Source: DASXHY01 sp035552155
GTDB taxonomy: Bacteria; Verrucomicrobiota; Verrucomicrobiia; Limisphaerales; DASXHY01
Assembly: GCA_035552155.1 (NCBI GenBank)
Contig: DASZLX010000050.1
Span: 124,001-188,000, forward strand
Direction: 5' to 3'
Length of the DNA stretch: 64,000 nucleotides
Below, in pieces: positions 51,218 through 60,763 of this stretch; position 1 is the first letter of the stretch; the number at the start of each line of letters is the position of its first letter. The position numbers were made by a program, and so were the translations under genes. The notes beneath the pieces are model-generated. The model was not told where the DNA came from. It was given only the letters and a program-made list of their open reading frames with translations, and did not search any database.

Positions 51218-52576
51218 ATGCCGAGTGTTTTTATAAAAACTTACGGGTGCCAGATGAACGAGCGCGACAGCGAAGCCGTCGCCGCTCAGCTCGTTGCCAA
51301 GGGCTACACCCTCGTCCAATCCGAGGCGATTGCGGATGTCGTGTTGCTCAACACCTGTAGCGTGCGCGATATGGCCGAGCAAAAAGCCATCAGCAAAATG
51401 TCCAACGTCATCGGCGTGGCGAAAAAACAGCGGCCGAACCAGATTTTTGGTTTCATGGGTTGCATGGCGCAAAGCCGCGGAAAGGAGCTCATCGACCGTT
51501 TGCCGGATGTCGACCTCGTCATCGGCACGCAGAAATTTCATCGCACCGCCGATTACCTCGATGAAATTCTCGCCGGCCGCCGCGACAAAGTAGTGGATGT
51601 TGCCCCCGAAGAAAAAAGCGAAGCGACCATTCGCGAACACTTGCTGAACGGAAACGCGCAAAAATCCGTAACCGCCTTTGTCAGCATCATGCAGGGCTGC
51701 AACCAATATTGCACCTTCTGCATCGTGCCTTACACGCGCGGCGAGGAGCGCAGCCGCAGCATTCCTGACATCGTCGCTGAATGCCGAGAACTGGTCTCGC
51801 GCGGTGTCAAAGAAATCACTCTCCTTGGTCAGATCGTCACGAGTTACGGCAAGCGCGGCGAGGGGCGAGTGACGAACGGCGTGCACGCATCACCCTTCGT
51901 TCAACTCCTCGAAGCTGTGCATGAAATCGAGGGACTGGAACGCATCCGTTTCACTTCCCCGCACCCAAAAGGGTACGGCGACGATCTCGTCGAAGCTTAC
52001 GCGCGGCTGCCGAAACTGTGTGAGAGCGCGCACATTCCCGCGCAGAGCGGCAGTGACCGCCTGTTGAAACTCATGCATCGCGGTTACACCCGCGAGCGTT
52101 TCCTGGGCATCATCGAAAAATTGCGCCGCGCCAAACCCGGCATCGGCATCACAACGGACCTCATCGTCGGTTTTCCCGGCGAGAGCGAAGAGGATTTCGA
52201 GCAAACACTCTCGCTCGCGCGCGAAGTCCAGTTCGACCAGGGTTATATTTTCAAATACTCGCCCCGCCGCGACACCCCCGCCGCGGACATGCCCGGCCAG
52301 TTGCCGACCGAGGTGAAGGAGGAACGCAACGAACGGCTCTTGAATCTGATCAACGAAATCGCTGGCCAACATTATGAAAAGCTAGTGGGCGGCCGGACGC
52401 AAATACTCGTCGAAGGTCCGAGCAAAAAAAATTCCGCCCGCATGATGGGCCGCACTCGTTGCAACAAAATCGTCGTCTTCGACGGCTCGGACCGCCATCG
52501 CGGCGAACTCATGAATGTAAACATCACCCGCGCCGGCTCATTCACGCTTTACGGCGACCCGGCGATTTTAGAATAG
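51218..52576 (+). CDS. miaB: tRNA-2-methylthio-N6-dimethylallyladenosine synthase MiaB
   Basis: Radical-SAM methylthiotransferase modifying A37 of tRNAs that read UNN codons, 452 residues. The N-terminal UPF0004 domain has the three cluster cysteines in YGCQMNERDSE, LLNTCSVRD and GFMGCMAQ. The radical-SAM motif is GCNQYCTFCIVPYTRG. A C-terminal TRAM domain follows (ILVEGPSKKNSARMMGRT...). The conserved AHIPAQSGSDRLLKLMHRGY supports the assignment to MiaB rather than MtaB or RimO, although an insert near residues 207-220 (GKRGEGRVTNGVHASPF) is unusual. Confidence 0.95.
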   Translation: MPSVFIKTYGCQMNERDSEAVAAQLVAKGYTLVQSEAIADVVLLNTCSVRDMAEQKAISKMSNVIGVAKKQRPNQIFGFMGCMAQSRGKELIDRLPDVDLVIGTQKFHRTADYLDEILAGRRDKVVDVAPEEKSEATIREHLLNGNAQKSVTAFVSIMQGCNQYCTFCIVPYTRGEERSRSIPDIVAECRELVSRGVKEITLLGQIVTSYGKRGEGRVTNGVHASPFVQLLEAVHEIEGLERIRFTSPHPKGYGDDLVEAYARLPKLCESAHIPAQSGSDRLLKLMHRGYTRERFLGIIEKLRRAKPGIGITTDLIVGFPGESEEDFEQTLSLAREVQFDQGYIFKYSPRRDTPAADMPGQLPTEVKEERNERLLNLINEIAGQHYEKLVGGRTQILVEGPSKKNSARMMGRTRCNKIVVFDGSDRHRGELMNVNITRAGSFTLYGDPAILE

Positions 52577-52605
52577 CGACGCCGGCGATTATTCGTGCGG
52601 CTCCG

Positions 52606-53094
52606 TCACTTCGCGGCTCTGCCGGACTCAAGCAATTCCTTCGCCTTCATCCGCATCAAAACCCATTTATCGAGTTTCTGCGCGCCAAGTTTATCGTAGA
52701 AATTGAGCGCCAGTTCATTCCAGTCCAGTGCCGTCCATTCAAAGCGCTCACAGTTACGATCCACGCCGACTTTCGCCACTGCCTCGATCAGTTGACGTCC
52801 CGCGCCGCGCTTGCGAAAAGCCGGTCGCACATACAGGTCCTCCAGCCAAATGCCTTCCCGGCCGACGAAGCTGGAAAACGTAAAAAAGTAAATCGCGTAA
52901 CCGGCGATTTTTCCATCGCACCGTGCGATCAATGCGCCCGCCACCGATCGCGGCCCAAACAGGGCATTCTCCAGCGAATCGCCCGTTGCCACCACCTCTT
53001 GCTGGAGTTTCTCATAGGTTGCGAGTTCGTGGATAAGCTCCAGCAGGATGGGCGCCTCGGCGCGCGTGATGGGAGTGATGGCAATCGTGGGCAT
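52606..53094 (-). CDS. GNAT-family N-acetyltransferase (SSAT-like)
   Basis: A 162-residue acetyl-CoA-dependent acetyltransferase with the diamine/spermidine acetyltransferase-like pattern: LLELIHELATYEKLQQEV, then GYAIYFFTFSSFVGREGIWLEDLYVRP and the acetyl-CoA loop RKRGAGRQLI, ending WNELALNFYDKLGAQ. The start is ATG 53094 (MPTIAITPITRAEA); the open frame extends upstream into the thioesterase gene. It begins 8 bp after the thioesterase stop, so they form an operon. Substrate unknown; polyamine or amino-acid-like amines are the usual guess for the family. Confidence 0.9.
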   Translation of the reverse strand: MPTIAITPITRAEAPILLELIHELATYEKLQQEVVATGDSLENALFGPRSVAGALIARCDGKIAGYAIYFFTFSSFVGREGIWLEDLYVRPAFRKRGAGRQLIEAVAKVGVDRNCERFEWTALDWNELALNFYDKLGAQKLDKWVLMRMKAKELLESGRAAK

Positions 53095-53102
53095 GTTGAT
53101 TC

Positions 53103-53519
53103 CTATGGTTCCTGCGTCACCAGGGGCAACGTGTTTTTGACTTCCTCCGGAATCGTCTGCGGCCGACCGGTCTTTGCATCGATAAAAACCCAATCCGTTT
53201 CCGCCCGCGCGATAACAGCATGGTCCCGCGCCCGGATGAATTTATATCTCCGCAATGAGCGGACTTTTTGAAAACTTGCAGGCCAGGTGAGTATCGTGAT
53301 TTTGTCTCCGGCGAACGCCGCTTTGAGATACTCCACGTGATGCGTCCGCACGACCCAGGTCGCGCCCACCGCGCGGGTGGCGTCCATGCAGCCGCTCGCT
53401 CGCGCGTGCTCAACCGCCACGTCCTGCATCCACTGGATGTAAACGACGTTGTTGACGTGGCCATTGCGGTCTACATCGTTCACGGAAACTTCAATGTCGA
53501 ACTGGTAAACGGAATTCAC
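53103..53519 (-). CDS. Acyl-CoA thioesterase, 4HBT/YbgC-like hotdog fold
   Basis: A 138-residue hotdog thioesterase with GTG start. It shows the 4-hydroxybenzoyl-CoA-type active site VNDVDRNGHVNNVVYIQWM (the Asp-His-N pattern) and VRTHHVEYLKAAFAGDKI. The substrate acyl group is unknown; related enzymes act on short-chain or aromatic acyl-CoA. It is the first gene of a two-gene operon with the GNAT acetyltransferase. Confidence 0.9.
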   Translation of the reverse strand: MNSVYQFDIEVSVNDVDRNGHVNNVVYIQWMQDVAVEHARASGCMDATRAVGATWVVRTHHVEYLKAAFAGDKITILTWPASFQKVRSLRRYKFIRARDHAVIARAETDWVFIDAKTGRPQTIPEEVKNTLPLVTQEP

Positions 53520-53647
53520 CGCAGCCTTTCACAACGTTCGTGAGTGAACCATGAAGAATGCGGTGTGGCAATAAACCAGTTTCCCTCCGCGCGCCATTGC
53601 GCGGAGGGTCGAGATAATTTTGGAAGCCTGCGGATTGCCTCCGGCGG

Positions 53648-54061
53648 TCAGAACGCCGGGGAAATTTCCAGCTTCTGTCCCGGCGCAGCCACCAGATTTT
53701 CACCCTGCGACCAGACTTGGTCGTTGAGCAGCAGCTTAAACTTGAGTTGTTCCGCCGCCTCGCCGGTCCACTTCCAGGTTTTTCCGTCCACGCAGGTCAG
53801 AGGAATGCCGTGCGACCAACTCAAGCCCAGCCCTTCGCCCCGCAAATAAAGCGCATTGCCGAAGCCCACGTCGATTTTGGCCTCGATGGTCACCGGTCTG
53901 GCGCTGCTACGCGCGCTGCCGGTTGTGGTCTCGGCCGGTTTGACTTCCGGCGTCACGGTTTGGGTCACGGTCTCCGGCAAGTCCGAAAGAGATTTCGCAA
54001 CCATCTTTTTACGGCTCGTAGTTTTCAGTCCTTTAACAAGTTTCATAATGTTCGTTTTCAA
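53648..54061 (-). CDS. Small glycan-binding-like (CBM20/AMPK-like) protein
   Basis: A 137-residue protein. The basic N-terminus (MKTNIMKLVKGLKTTSRKK) and a Thr/Pro/Glu-rich linker (to about residue 58) precede a C-terminal beta domain. There IEAKIDVGFGNALYLRGEG, LSWSHGIPLTC, KTWKWTGEAAEQLKFKLLLND and VWSQGENLVAAPG follow the starch-binding or AMPK-glycogen-binding pattern, including the paired Trp residues. There is no signal peptide, so it probably acts in the cytosol. Its target glycan is unknown. ATG 54046 would be an alternative start. Confidence 0.65.
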   Translation of the reverse strand: MKTNIMKLVKGLKTTSRKKMVAKSLSDLPETVTQTVTPEVKPAETTTGSARSSARPVTIEAKIDVGFGNALYLRGEGLGLSWSHGIPLTCVDGKTWKWTGEAAEQLKFKLLLNDQVWSQGENLVAAPGQKLEISPAF

Positions 54062-54217
54062 GTAATTAATGATTCACACTGCGCGTTTTCCAACAGCGAA
54101 ATGAGTCGGCTGACGGCAAATCTCGCCGGGTTTTATTAAAGCAAAACGCATTCCGCGTAAAAAAACGACGCGCTTAAACCTCACTCGATTTGACAAAATA
54201 ATGCAAGCTTCGTTCGG

Positions 54218-54976
54218 CTAAAATTTGAAATTCCACTCTTTCGTGACGTACCTGTCACGCGCCAGTAACGCAATTTTCTCATGAGGAACCACTTCCAACG
54301 GATCATCGGCATTCCACGTTTCGCGCAGCGCGGTCTTCACGGCGTCGGCCGGCAAATCGAGGTTGGTTAAAAAACTTTTGTGAGAGCGGCCCTGGCGATA
54401 ATCCGGTTCCTGGGAAGGCATTCGCAAAACCCTTTCAATCAGGGAAATATCGAAATTCAACAGAAACGTTCCGTGAAAAAGCAGAAAATGTTTTTTCCTC
54501 CGCTGCGCATTACCGGAAAATTTCAGGGCTGGGCCCAGAGCCGATGCTCGGGGCTCGATAGTAAGATCAGTACAGCCACAGATTCTAATTCCCGCTTCCG
54601 GCCTCCGGCCTCTGATTTCCCGTTCCAGCGCCTGACGAATCCGCTCCATGATGAACTGGTTCGCCGAGGTGATGGTGCGGAGCGGCCCGCTTTCCTCGAT
54701 CGGCGCAATCAGCGAATAGTTCAGACATCCCGGCCCTTGCAGCACCGTTCCTCCGCCGCTGCACCGGCGAAAAATCGGGATTTTTTCCTCCTCACACGCT
54801 GCCACATTCACTTCTTTTTGAACACGATTGGCATAGCCAACCACCGCAAAATGATTGTCCGGCTCCCAGAACCTCAGCACCCCTGCACCGCCTTTTTCCT
54901 CGAAAAAATCCAGCAGCGCTTCGTCGCACGCAAGATTTTCCGCCGGCGTTGGTAAAGTGAGATCAAGGAGGGTCAC
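54218..54976 (-). CDS. Lipoate-protein ligase A-family protein
   Basis: A 252-residue enzyme (GTG start) of the biotin/lipoate ligase fold. The family features are NLACDEALLDFFEE, FRRCSGGGTVLQGPGCLNYS (the RRxSGGGxVxHxxG-like loop) and KFSGNAQRRKKHFLLFHGT with the catalytic lysine. It should attach lipoate or octanoate to E2 subunits, and it is divergent from aceE-aceF-lpd, whose E2 carries one lipoyl domain. Around residues 113-145 the coding sequence contains short repeat-like inserts (GRRPEAGIRI and EPRASALGPAL). The missing His of the loop is as in some LipM/LplA relatives. Confidence 0.85.
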   Translation of the reverse strand: MTLLDLTLPTPAENLACDEALLDFFEEKGGAGVLRFWEPDNHFAVVGYANRVQKEVNVAACEEEKIPIFRRCSGGGTVLQGPGCLNYSLIAPIEESGPLRTITSANQFIMERIRQALEREIRGRRPEAGIRICGCTDLTIEPRASALGPALKFSGNAQRRKKHFLLFHGTFLLNFDISLIERVLRMPSQEPDYRQGRSHKSFLTNLDLPADAVKTALRETWNADDPLEVVPHEKIALLARDRYVTKEWNFKF

Positions 54977-54982
54977 GGGTTG

Positions 54983-55079
54983 GTTAAATAAGTGAAATTG
55001 TTAACGCGAGTTAAATAGATAAATGGTTGCAGGGCCGGGGCTTTTCTCAATTCACCAAGCAACAATTTACCCGTTTAAC
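54983..55079. repeat. GTTAAAT iteron inverted repeat in the lplA-aceE intergenic region
   Basis: GTTAAAT at 54983, GTTAAC at 55000 and GTTAAAT at 55010 are followed by an inverse arm. Segment 55010-55030 pairs with 55059-55079 at 17 of 21 positions. It resembles the hairpin at 11952-12041. It sits in the divergent promoter region, so it may also be regulatory. Confidence 0.6.
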
Positions 55080-55186
55080 CAACAACTTTGTGCTACATTT
55101 GTCTGGCGTTTGGCGCTCCATCCTGATTTACTCGCGCGCTTTGGAATTCCACGCCAGATAATGACGGCATTGTTAATGAATTTAAA

Positions 55187-57919
55187 GTGAAACCGCAGAA
55201 AAAAGAAAAAGAGCAGTCGCAACTCCGCCCGCGCGGCGCCAACTTGCGCGTCCTGTCAAAACCAAACCATGACGGTGATGGCGATAAAGTTTTGGAATCT
55301 TTGGAGTCGCTCCTGGAAATGGCTTTGAAAGAACGCGGCGCGGAACGCACCGCGCAGTTCCTCGGTGATTTCACGGAACGCCTGCGCGAGTCGGGCGTCG
55401 AAGTGCCTCGCGTCGTCAGCACTCCCTACATCAACACCATTCCGGTTGAGCAACAGCCTGCTTTCCCGGGCGATTGGGAAACGGAAGTGCGCATCAAGAG
55501 TTATATCCGCTGGAATGCAATGGCGATGGTCGTCAATGCCAATCGCCGCCACAGCGGCCTGGGGGGGCACATTTCGACCTTTGCTTCGAGCGCGACACTT
55601 TACGAAGTGGCATTCAATCATTTCTTCCGTGGCCGCAAGGACGATTTCATGGGCGATCTGGTGTACTTCCAGGGCCACGCCACGCCGGGCATTTATGCGC
55701 GCGCATTTCTTGAAGGCCGCTTGGATGAACGCCATTTGCAGAATTTCCGTCAGGAATTAGCTGAAGGCGGCGGGCTCTCGTCGTATCCGCATCCCTATTT
55801 GATGCCGGATTTCTGGCAGTTTCCGACAGTGTCGATGGGGCTCGGTCCCATCATGTCGATTTATCAGGCACGTTTTAACCGCTATCTGCGCGCGCGGGGA
55901 ATCATCAGCGGCGAGGAGCAGAAAATCTGGGCGTTCCTGGGTGACGGCGAAAGCGATGAGCCGGAAACGCTCGGCTCCATCACGCTCGGCGCCCGCGAGA
56001 ATCTGGACAACCTGATCTGGGTCATCAACTGCAACCTGCAACGGCTCGATGGCCCTGTCCGTGGCAACGGAAAAATCATCCAGGAATTGGAAGCTCTGTT
56101 TCGGGGCGCCGGTTGGAATGTCATCAAAGTGATTTGGGGCAGCGAGTGGGACGATTTGCTCGCGCGCGACAAAAGCGGCCTGCTGCTCAAGCGCATGGGT
56201 GAGGCCGTGGACGGCGACTATCAGAAATACTCTGTCGAGCCCGGCAGCTACACGCGCCGCCATTTCTTCGGCAAATACCCCGAGTTGCTCAAGCTCGTGA
56301 ACCATTTGAGCGATGACCAGATCCGCAAGCTTCTGCGCGGCGGCCATGACACGCAGAAAGTTTACGCCGCCTACAAAGCCGCGGTTGAGCATAAGGGCCA
56401 GCCGACGGTGATCCTCGCCAAAACGATCAAAGGCTATGGCCTGGGTGAAGCGGGCGAGGGGCGCAATATTTCGCATCAGCAGAAAAAGATGAATGAGAAG
56501 GAACTCCGCGAATTCCGCGCGCGGTTCAATATCCCCATCAGCGATGATGTCATTGCCGAGACACCGTTCTATCGCCCTCCGGCCGATAGTCCGGAAACCA
56601 AGTATTTGCTCGAACGGCGAGAAAAACTCGGCGGTTTTTTGCCCAAACGCACAATTACTGCCCAGCCGCTGGATGTGCCGAAACTCGAATCGTTCGCGGA
56701 ATTTTTCAAAGGCTCCGGCCTGATGGAAGTTTCGACGACGATGGCTTTTGTCCGTTTGTTGAGCTCGCTTTTGCGCAACAAGGCCATCGGCAAGCAAATC
56801 GTGCCCATCATCCCCGACGAGGCGCGCACCTTCGGACTCGATGCGCTCTTCCGCGAAATTGGCATTTACTCCTCCAAAGGCCAGCTTTACGAGCCGGTGG
56901 ACATCAAGTCGTTGCTGTTTTATCACGAAGCCAAGGATGGCCAGATCCTAGAGGAAGGAATCACTGAAGCCGGTTCCATGTCTTCCTTCATTGCCGCGGG
57001 CACGAGCTACGCCTCGCACGGGAAGCACATGATCCCGTTCTATATTTATTACTCGATGTTCGGCTTCCAGCGCATCGGCGATCTGATGTGGCTCGCCGGC
57101 GACATCAAGGCCCGGGGCTTTTTGCTCGGCGCAACTGCCGGACGAACGACGCTGAACGGCGAAGGCTTGCAACATGAGGACGGCCACAGTTTGATCCTCG
57201 CAAGCACGGTTCCGAACCTGCTCACCTACGATCCCGCCTTCGCCTACGAAGTCGCCGTCATTGTGGCGGACGGAATGAAACGCATGTTCGCCAATAACGA
57301 GGATGTTTTTTACTACCTGACTCTCTACAACGAGAATTACGCCATGCCGACGATGCCCGCCGGGGTTGAAGACGGCATTTTGAAGGGGCTGTATCGTTTC
57401 AAAGCCGGCGTGGAAAGCAAAAAGCCGAAGGCGCATATCTTCGGCAGCGGCCCGATTATCAACCAGGCTTTGCGTGCGCAGCAAATTCTCGCCGAGCGCT
57501 ACGGCGTTTCCGCGGATGTCTGGAGCGCGACCAACTACAAGGAATTGCGAAACGAAGCGCTGCTGTGCCAGCGCTGGAACATGCTTCACCCCACGCAGCC
57601 CGCGCGGAAATCCTATGTCGAAAAATTGCTCGAGAAAGAGCAGGGCACGTTCGTGGCGGTATCGGATTACATGCGCATCGTGCCCGACCAGATTGCGCCG
57701 TGGGTGCCGGGAGGCCTGATGACGCTCGGCACGGACGGATTTGGCCGCAGCGATACGCGCGCGCATCTCCGCCGCTTTTTCGAAGTGGACGCGGAATCGA
57801 CTGTGATTGCCACGTTATATGCGCTGGCGCAGAAGGGGCACATCGAGAAGTCCGTGGTTGCGCAGGCCATCAAAGACCTGGATGTAAATCCGGAAAAAGT
57901 TTTTCCGCAACTCGCTTAA
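55187..57919 (+). CDS. aceE: Pyruvate dehydrogenase E1, homodimeric type
   Basis: Decarboxylates pyruvate with thiamine diphosphate, 910 residues, close to the E. coli length, GTG start. The N-terminal leader (1-25) is basic. The ThDP motif is GDGESDEPETLG...NLIWVINCNLQ, and HISTFASSATLYEVAFNHFF is the E1 signature after the first helix pair. The C-terminal transketolase-like domain contains TTLNGEGLQHEDGHS and FVAVSDYMR. It is the first gene of the aceE-aceF-lpd operon, 112 bp before aceF. Confidence 0.97.
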   Translation: MKPQKKEKEQSQLRPRGANLRVLSKPNHDGDGDKVLESLESLLEMALKERGAERTAQFLGDFTERLRESGVEVPRVVSTPYINTIPVEQQPAFPGDWETEVRIKSYIRWNAMAMVVNANRRHSGLGGHISTFASSATLYEVAFNHFFRGRKDDFMGDLVYFQGHATPGIYARAFLEGRLDERHLQNFRQELAEGGGLSSYPHPYLMPDFWQFPTVSMGLGPIMSIYQARFNRYLRARGIISGEEQKIWAFLGDGESDEPETLGSITLGARENLDNLIWVINCNLQRLDGPVRGNGKIIQELEALFRGAGWNVIKVIWGSEWDDLLARDKSGLLLKRMGEAVDGDYQKYSVEPGSYTRRHFFGKYPELLKLVNHLSDDQIRKLLRGGHDTQKVYAAYKAAVEHKGQPTVILAKTIKGYGLGEAGEGRNISHQQKKMNEKELREFRARFNIPISDDVIAETPFYRPPADSPETKYLLERREKLGGFLPKRTITAQPLDVPKLESFAEFFKGSGLMEVSTTMAFVRLLSSLLRNKAIGKQIVPIIPDEARTFGLDALFREIGIYSSKGQLYEPVDIKSLLFYHEAKDGQILEEGITEAGSMSSFIAAGTSYASHGKHMIPFYIYYSMFGFQRIGDLMWLAGDIKARGFLLGATAGRTTLNGEGLQHEDGHSLILASTVPNLLTYDPAFAYEVAVIVADGMKRMFANNEDVFYYLTLYNENYAMPTMPAGVEDGILKGLYRFKAGVESKKPKAHIFGSGPIINQALRAQQILAERYGVSADVWSATNYKELRNEALLCQRWNMLHPTQPARKSYVEKLLEKEQGTFVAVSDYMRIVPDQIAPWVPGGLMTLGTDGFGRSDTRAHLRRFFEVDAESTVIATLYALAQKGHIEKSVVAQAIKDLDVNPEKVFPQLA

Positions 57920-58030
57920 ATGGCGGGAGCAAGAACTGCGATAGTGTGCGGGCGCCTCGCCCGTGCCACTACTGGTGAAATTTTTCTAGAATCCAGCAGA
58001 CATTTGCAGCACATTACGTCGCTTTAATTT

Positions 58031-59320
58031 ATGGATGTAAAACTTCCGCATCTCGGCGAAGGCGCCGACTCGGGAACGGTGGTCAATTTGTTCGTCAAAG
58101 AAGGCGATCAGATTGCCAAAGACCAACCGATCCTGGAACTCGAAAACGAAAAGGCCGTCGCAACGATTCCCTCGACCGGGGCAGGCACGATCGCCCGTGT
58201 CTTTGTCAAAGCCGGCGATAAAATCAGCGTTGGCCAAAAAATCCTGTCGCTTTCCGGCGATGGCGCAGCCCCAGCCACGGCCAAGCCGACGGCGGCAGCG
58301 CCCCAGGCGAAAGCCAAAGCGCCCGCGCCCGAACCGGAAGCGGAACCGGAGCAGGAAGAGGAAATTTCGGCTGAATCTGGCGAAGCGCGGGAGGCGTCAA
58401 ACGCCGCAGTCGCCGCTTCACCGGTCATCCGCAAGCTGGCCCGCGATTTGGGAATTGATCTGGCTCGCGTGCGCGGCACCGCCCGGGGCGGCCGCGTGAC
58501 GATGGAAGATCTCCGTGCCTACATCCAGCGATTGCAGAAGCTTGCCGCGCAGCCGAAAACTTCTGCTGGTGCCACACTCGCGAAACCCGCGGCGGAATCA
58601 GTGGATTTTTCCAAGTGGGGTAGCGTCACTAAAAAACCGCTCTCGCCCTTGCGTCAGGTCATTGCCCGGCGCATGACGGAAAATTGGAACACGATCCCGC
58701 ACGTGACTCAGTTCGACGAGGCGGACATCACCGGCCTGCTGGTGCTGCGAAAAAAATATGTGGAAGCGTACGGGAAAAAAGGCGCGCGCCTCACGGTCAC
58801 TTCATTTGTGCTCAAAGCCGTTGCCGACACATTGAAGAAGCATCCGTTTTTCAATTGCAGCCTCGACGAAGCGACGCAGGAAATTGTGTTAAAGGAATAC
58901 GTCCACATTGGCGTGGCAGTGGACACCGAATCGGGTTTGATCGTACCGGTGCTTCGCGATGCGGACAAGAAGGACCTGGTTCAGTTGTCGAAAAACCTTG
59001 AAGAACTCGCCGCGAAAGCGCGCGAGCGAAAAGTTTCCGGCGAGGAACTGAAGGGCGGATCCTTCACCATCTCCAACCAGGGCGGGATTGGCGGCGGGCA
59101 TTTCACGCCCATCATCAACAAGCCCGAAGTCGCCATTCTCGGCCTCGGCAAAGGAGCGATAAAAGCCGTTGTCCGCGAAAATAAAATCGAGCCACGGACA
59201 ATTCTGCCGGTGGCGCTTTCCTACGACCATCGTGTAATCGACGGCGGCGGAGCGGCGCGCTTCATTGTGGATCTAGTGAAGGCGATCGAGAATTTTGACG
59301 AGAAACTGGTGCAGGTTTAA
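58031..59320 (+). CDS. aceF: Dihydrolipoyllysine acetyltransferase E2
   Basis: Core subunit of the pyruvate dehydrogenase complex, 429 residues. One lipoyl domain (1-75) has the lipoyl lysine at residue 41 in ELENEKAVATI. A Pro/Ala/Glu-rich linker leads to a peripheral-subunit-binding domain (about 133-170, SPVIRKLARDLGIDLARVRG) and the catalytic domain (about 195-429) with active-site SYDHRVIDGGGAARF and LRQVIARRMTENW. One lipoyl domain is fewer than the three of E. coli. Confidence 0.97.
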   Translation: MDVKLPHLGEGADSGTVVNLFVKEGDQIAKDQPILELENEKAVATIPSTGAGTIARVFVKAGDKISVGQKILSLSGDGAAPATAKPTAAAPQAKAKAPAPEPEAEPEQEEEISAESGEAREASNAAVAASPVIRKLARDLGIDLARVRGTARGGRVTMEDLRAYIQRLQKLAAQPKTSAGATLAKPAAESVDFSKWGSVTKKPLSPLRQVIARRMTENWNTIPHVTQFDEADITGLLVLRKKYVEAYGKKGARLTVTSFVLKAVADTLKKHPFFNCSLDEATQEIVLKEYVHIGVAVDTESGLIVPVLRDADKKDLVQLSKNLEELAAKARERKVSGEELKGGSFTISNQGGIGGGHFTPIINKPEVAILGLGKGAIKAVVRENKIEPRTILPVALSYDHRVIDGGGAARFIVDLVKAIENFDEKLVQV

Positions 59321-59327
59321 TAATTTT

Positions 59328-60755
59328 ATGGAACCGACAAAAACTGAAGTCGTTGTGGTAGGCGCCGGGCCTGGCGGTTATGCCGCGGCATTTTACGCCG
59401 CCGACCTGGGTAAGAAGGTCATTTTGGTCGAGCAGGACAAAAAGCTTGGCGGCGTTTGCCTGAACCGCGGATGCATCCCTTCGAAGGCATTGCTCTATGC
59501 GACGCACACCCTTTCGCTGGCGAAGGACTCGGAACATCGCGGCATTACCTTTCAAACCCCGAACGTGGATTTAACCAAACTGCGCCAGTGGAAGGACGGG
59601 GTAATCGCAAAACTTTCGGGCGGCGTCGCCCAATTGGCGAAGTTGCGCGGGGTCGAAGTCTGGGCGGGGCGCGGTTATTTTGAGGATTCCAACACGCTGC
59701 GAGTGGAAACCGAGGAAGGGCAAAAGTTCATCAATTTTGAACAGGCAATTATCGCGGTCGGCTCGAAGTCGGCGCTGCCCAAGGCATTTGATCTGGGGAA
59801 TCCGCGCGTTATGACTTCGCGCGAGGCGCTGGAGGTCGAGGAAATTCCGGAAAACCTGCTCGTCATCGGCGGCGGTTATATCGGCATGGAACTGGGAACT
59901 GTGTATGCCTCGCTGGGAAGCAAGATTGTCCTGGTGGAAGCGATGGATGGAATTTTGATGGGCGCGGATCCGGACTTGGCGCGGCCGATTGCCGCCTATG
60001 CCAAAAAGAATTTCAAAGAAGTCCGGCTGAAAACCAAAGTCGGCAAAATGTCCACGCAGGGCAAGCAGATCAAAGTGGAGATGGAAGTGGACGGCCAGAA
60101 AAAGGAGGAGCTTTACGACCGCGTGCTCGTGGCGGTGGGACGTGTACCAAATTGCGAGGACATCGGTCTGGAAAACACCAAGGTAGCCCGCGATGACAAG
60201 GGCTTCGTCAAGGTAAACGAAAAACAACAGACTGAGGATCCGGCGATTTATGCCATTGGCGATGTGGCCGGCGGTGTGATGCTCGCGCACAAGGCTTCGC
60301 GGGAGGCTCGCGTGGCGGTGGAAGTGATCACCGGCGAGGACAGCGTGTTCAAGGATGTCGTCATCCCGGCCGTGGTTTTCACGGACCCGGAATTGGCGTG
60401 GTGCGGTTTGACGGAGGCGGAGGCGAAACAAAAGGGCATCAATATAGAAGTGGCGAAATTCCCGTGGGCCGCTTCCGGCCGGGCATTGACTTTCGACCGG
60501 CCCGATGGACTGACAAAATTAATCATCGATCCGGAAACCGAGCGCGTTCTCGGCGTGGGCATCGTCGGCGCGGGCGCGGGCGAATTAATCGCCGAAGGCG
60601 TGGTCGCGGTGGAGGCGGGCCTCACCGCGAAGGATTTGGCCTTGTCGATTCATCCGCATCCGACACTTTCGGAAACCCTGATGGAAGCGGCTGAGGTTTT
60701 TTACGGGCATCCGACGCACACGTTCGTCAAAAAGAAAACGCCGCATCCGGCCTGA
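59328..60755 (+). CDS. lpdA: Dihydrolipoyl dehydrogenase E3
   Basis: FAD enzyme reoxidising lipoyl groups, 475 residues. The start is ATG 59328, 7 bp after the aceF stop; the frame opens slightly earlier inside aceF. It has FAD motif VVVVGAGPGGYAAAFYAA, redox-active disulfide GGVCLNRGCIPSKALL, NAD-binding GGGYIGMELG, a second FAD motif YAIGDVAGG and the C-terminal catalytic His in SIHPHPTLSE. It completes the aceE-aceF-lpd operon. Confidence 0.97.
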   Translation: MEPTKTEVVVVGAGPGGYAAAFYAADLGKKVILVEQDKKLGGVCLNRGCIPSKALLYATHTLSLAKDSEHRGITFQTPNVDLTKLRQWKDGVIAKLSGGVAQLAKLRGVEVWAGRGYFEDSNTLRVETEEGQKFINFEQAIIAVGSKSALPKAFDLGNPRVMTSREALEVEEIPENLLVIGGGYIGMELGTVYASLGSKIVLVEAMDGILMGADPDLARPIAAYAKKNFKEVRLKTKVGKMSTQGKQIKVEMEVDGQKKEELYDRVLVAVGRVPNCEDIGLENTKVARDDKGFVKVNEKQQTEDPAIYAIGDVAGGVMLAHKASREARVAVEVITGEDSVFKDVVIPAVVFTDPELAWCGLTEAEAKQKGINIEVAKFPWAASGRALTFDRPDGLTKLIIDPETERVLGVGIVGAGAGELIAEGVVAVEAGLTAKDLALSIHPHPTLSETLMEAAEVFYGHPTHTFVKKKTPHPA

Positions 60756-60763
60756 GCGCAGCA

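Noticed and set aside
55757..56926. Long open frame antisense to aceE
   Set aside because: Shadow of a strongly biased coding sequence; the sense frame is an unmistakable E1 enzyme.
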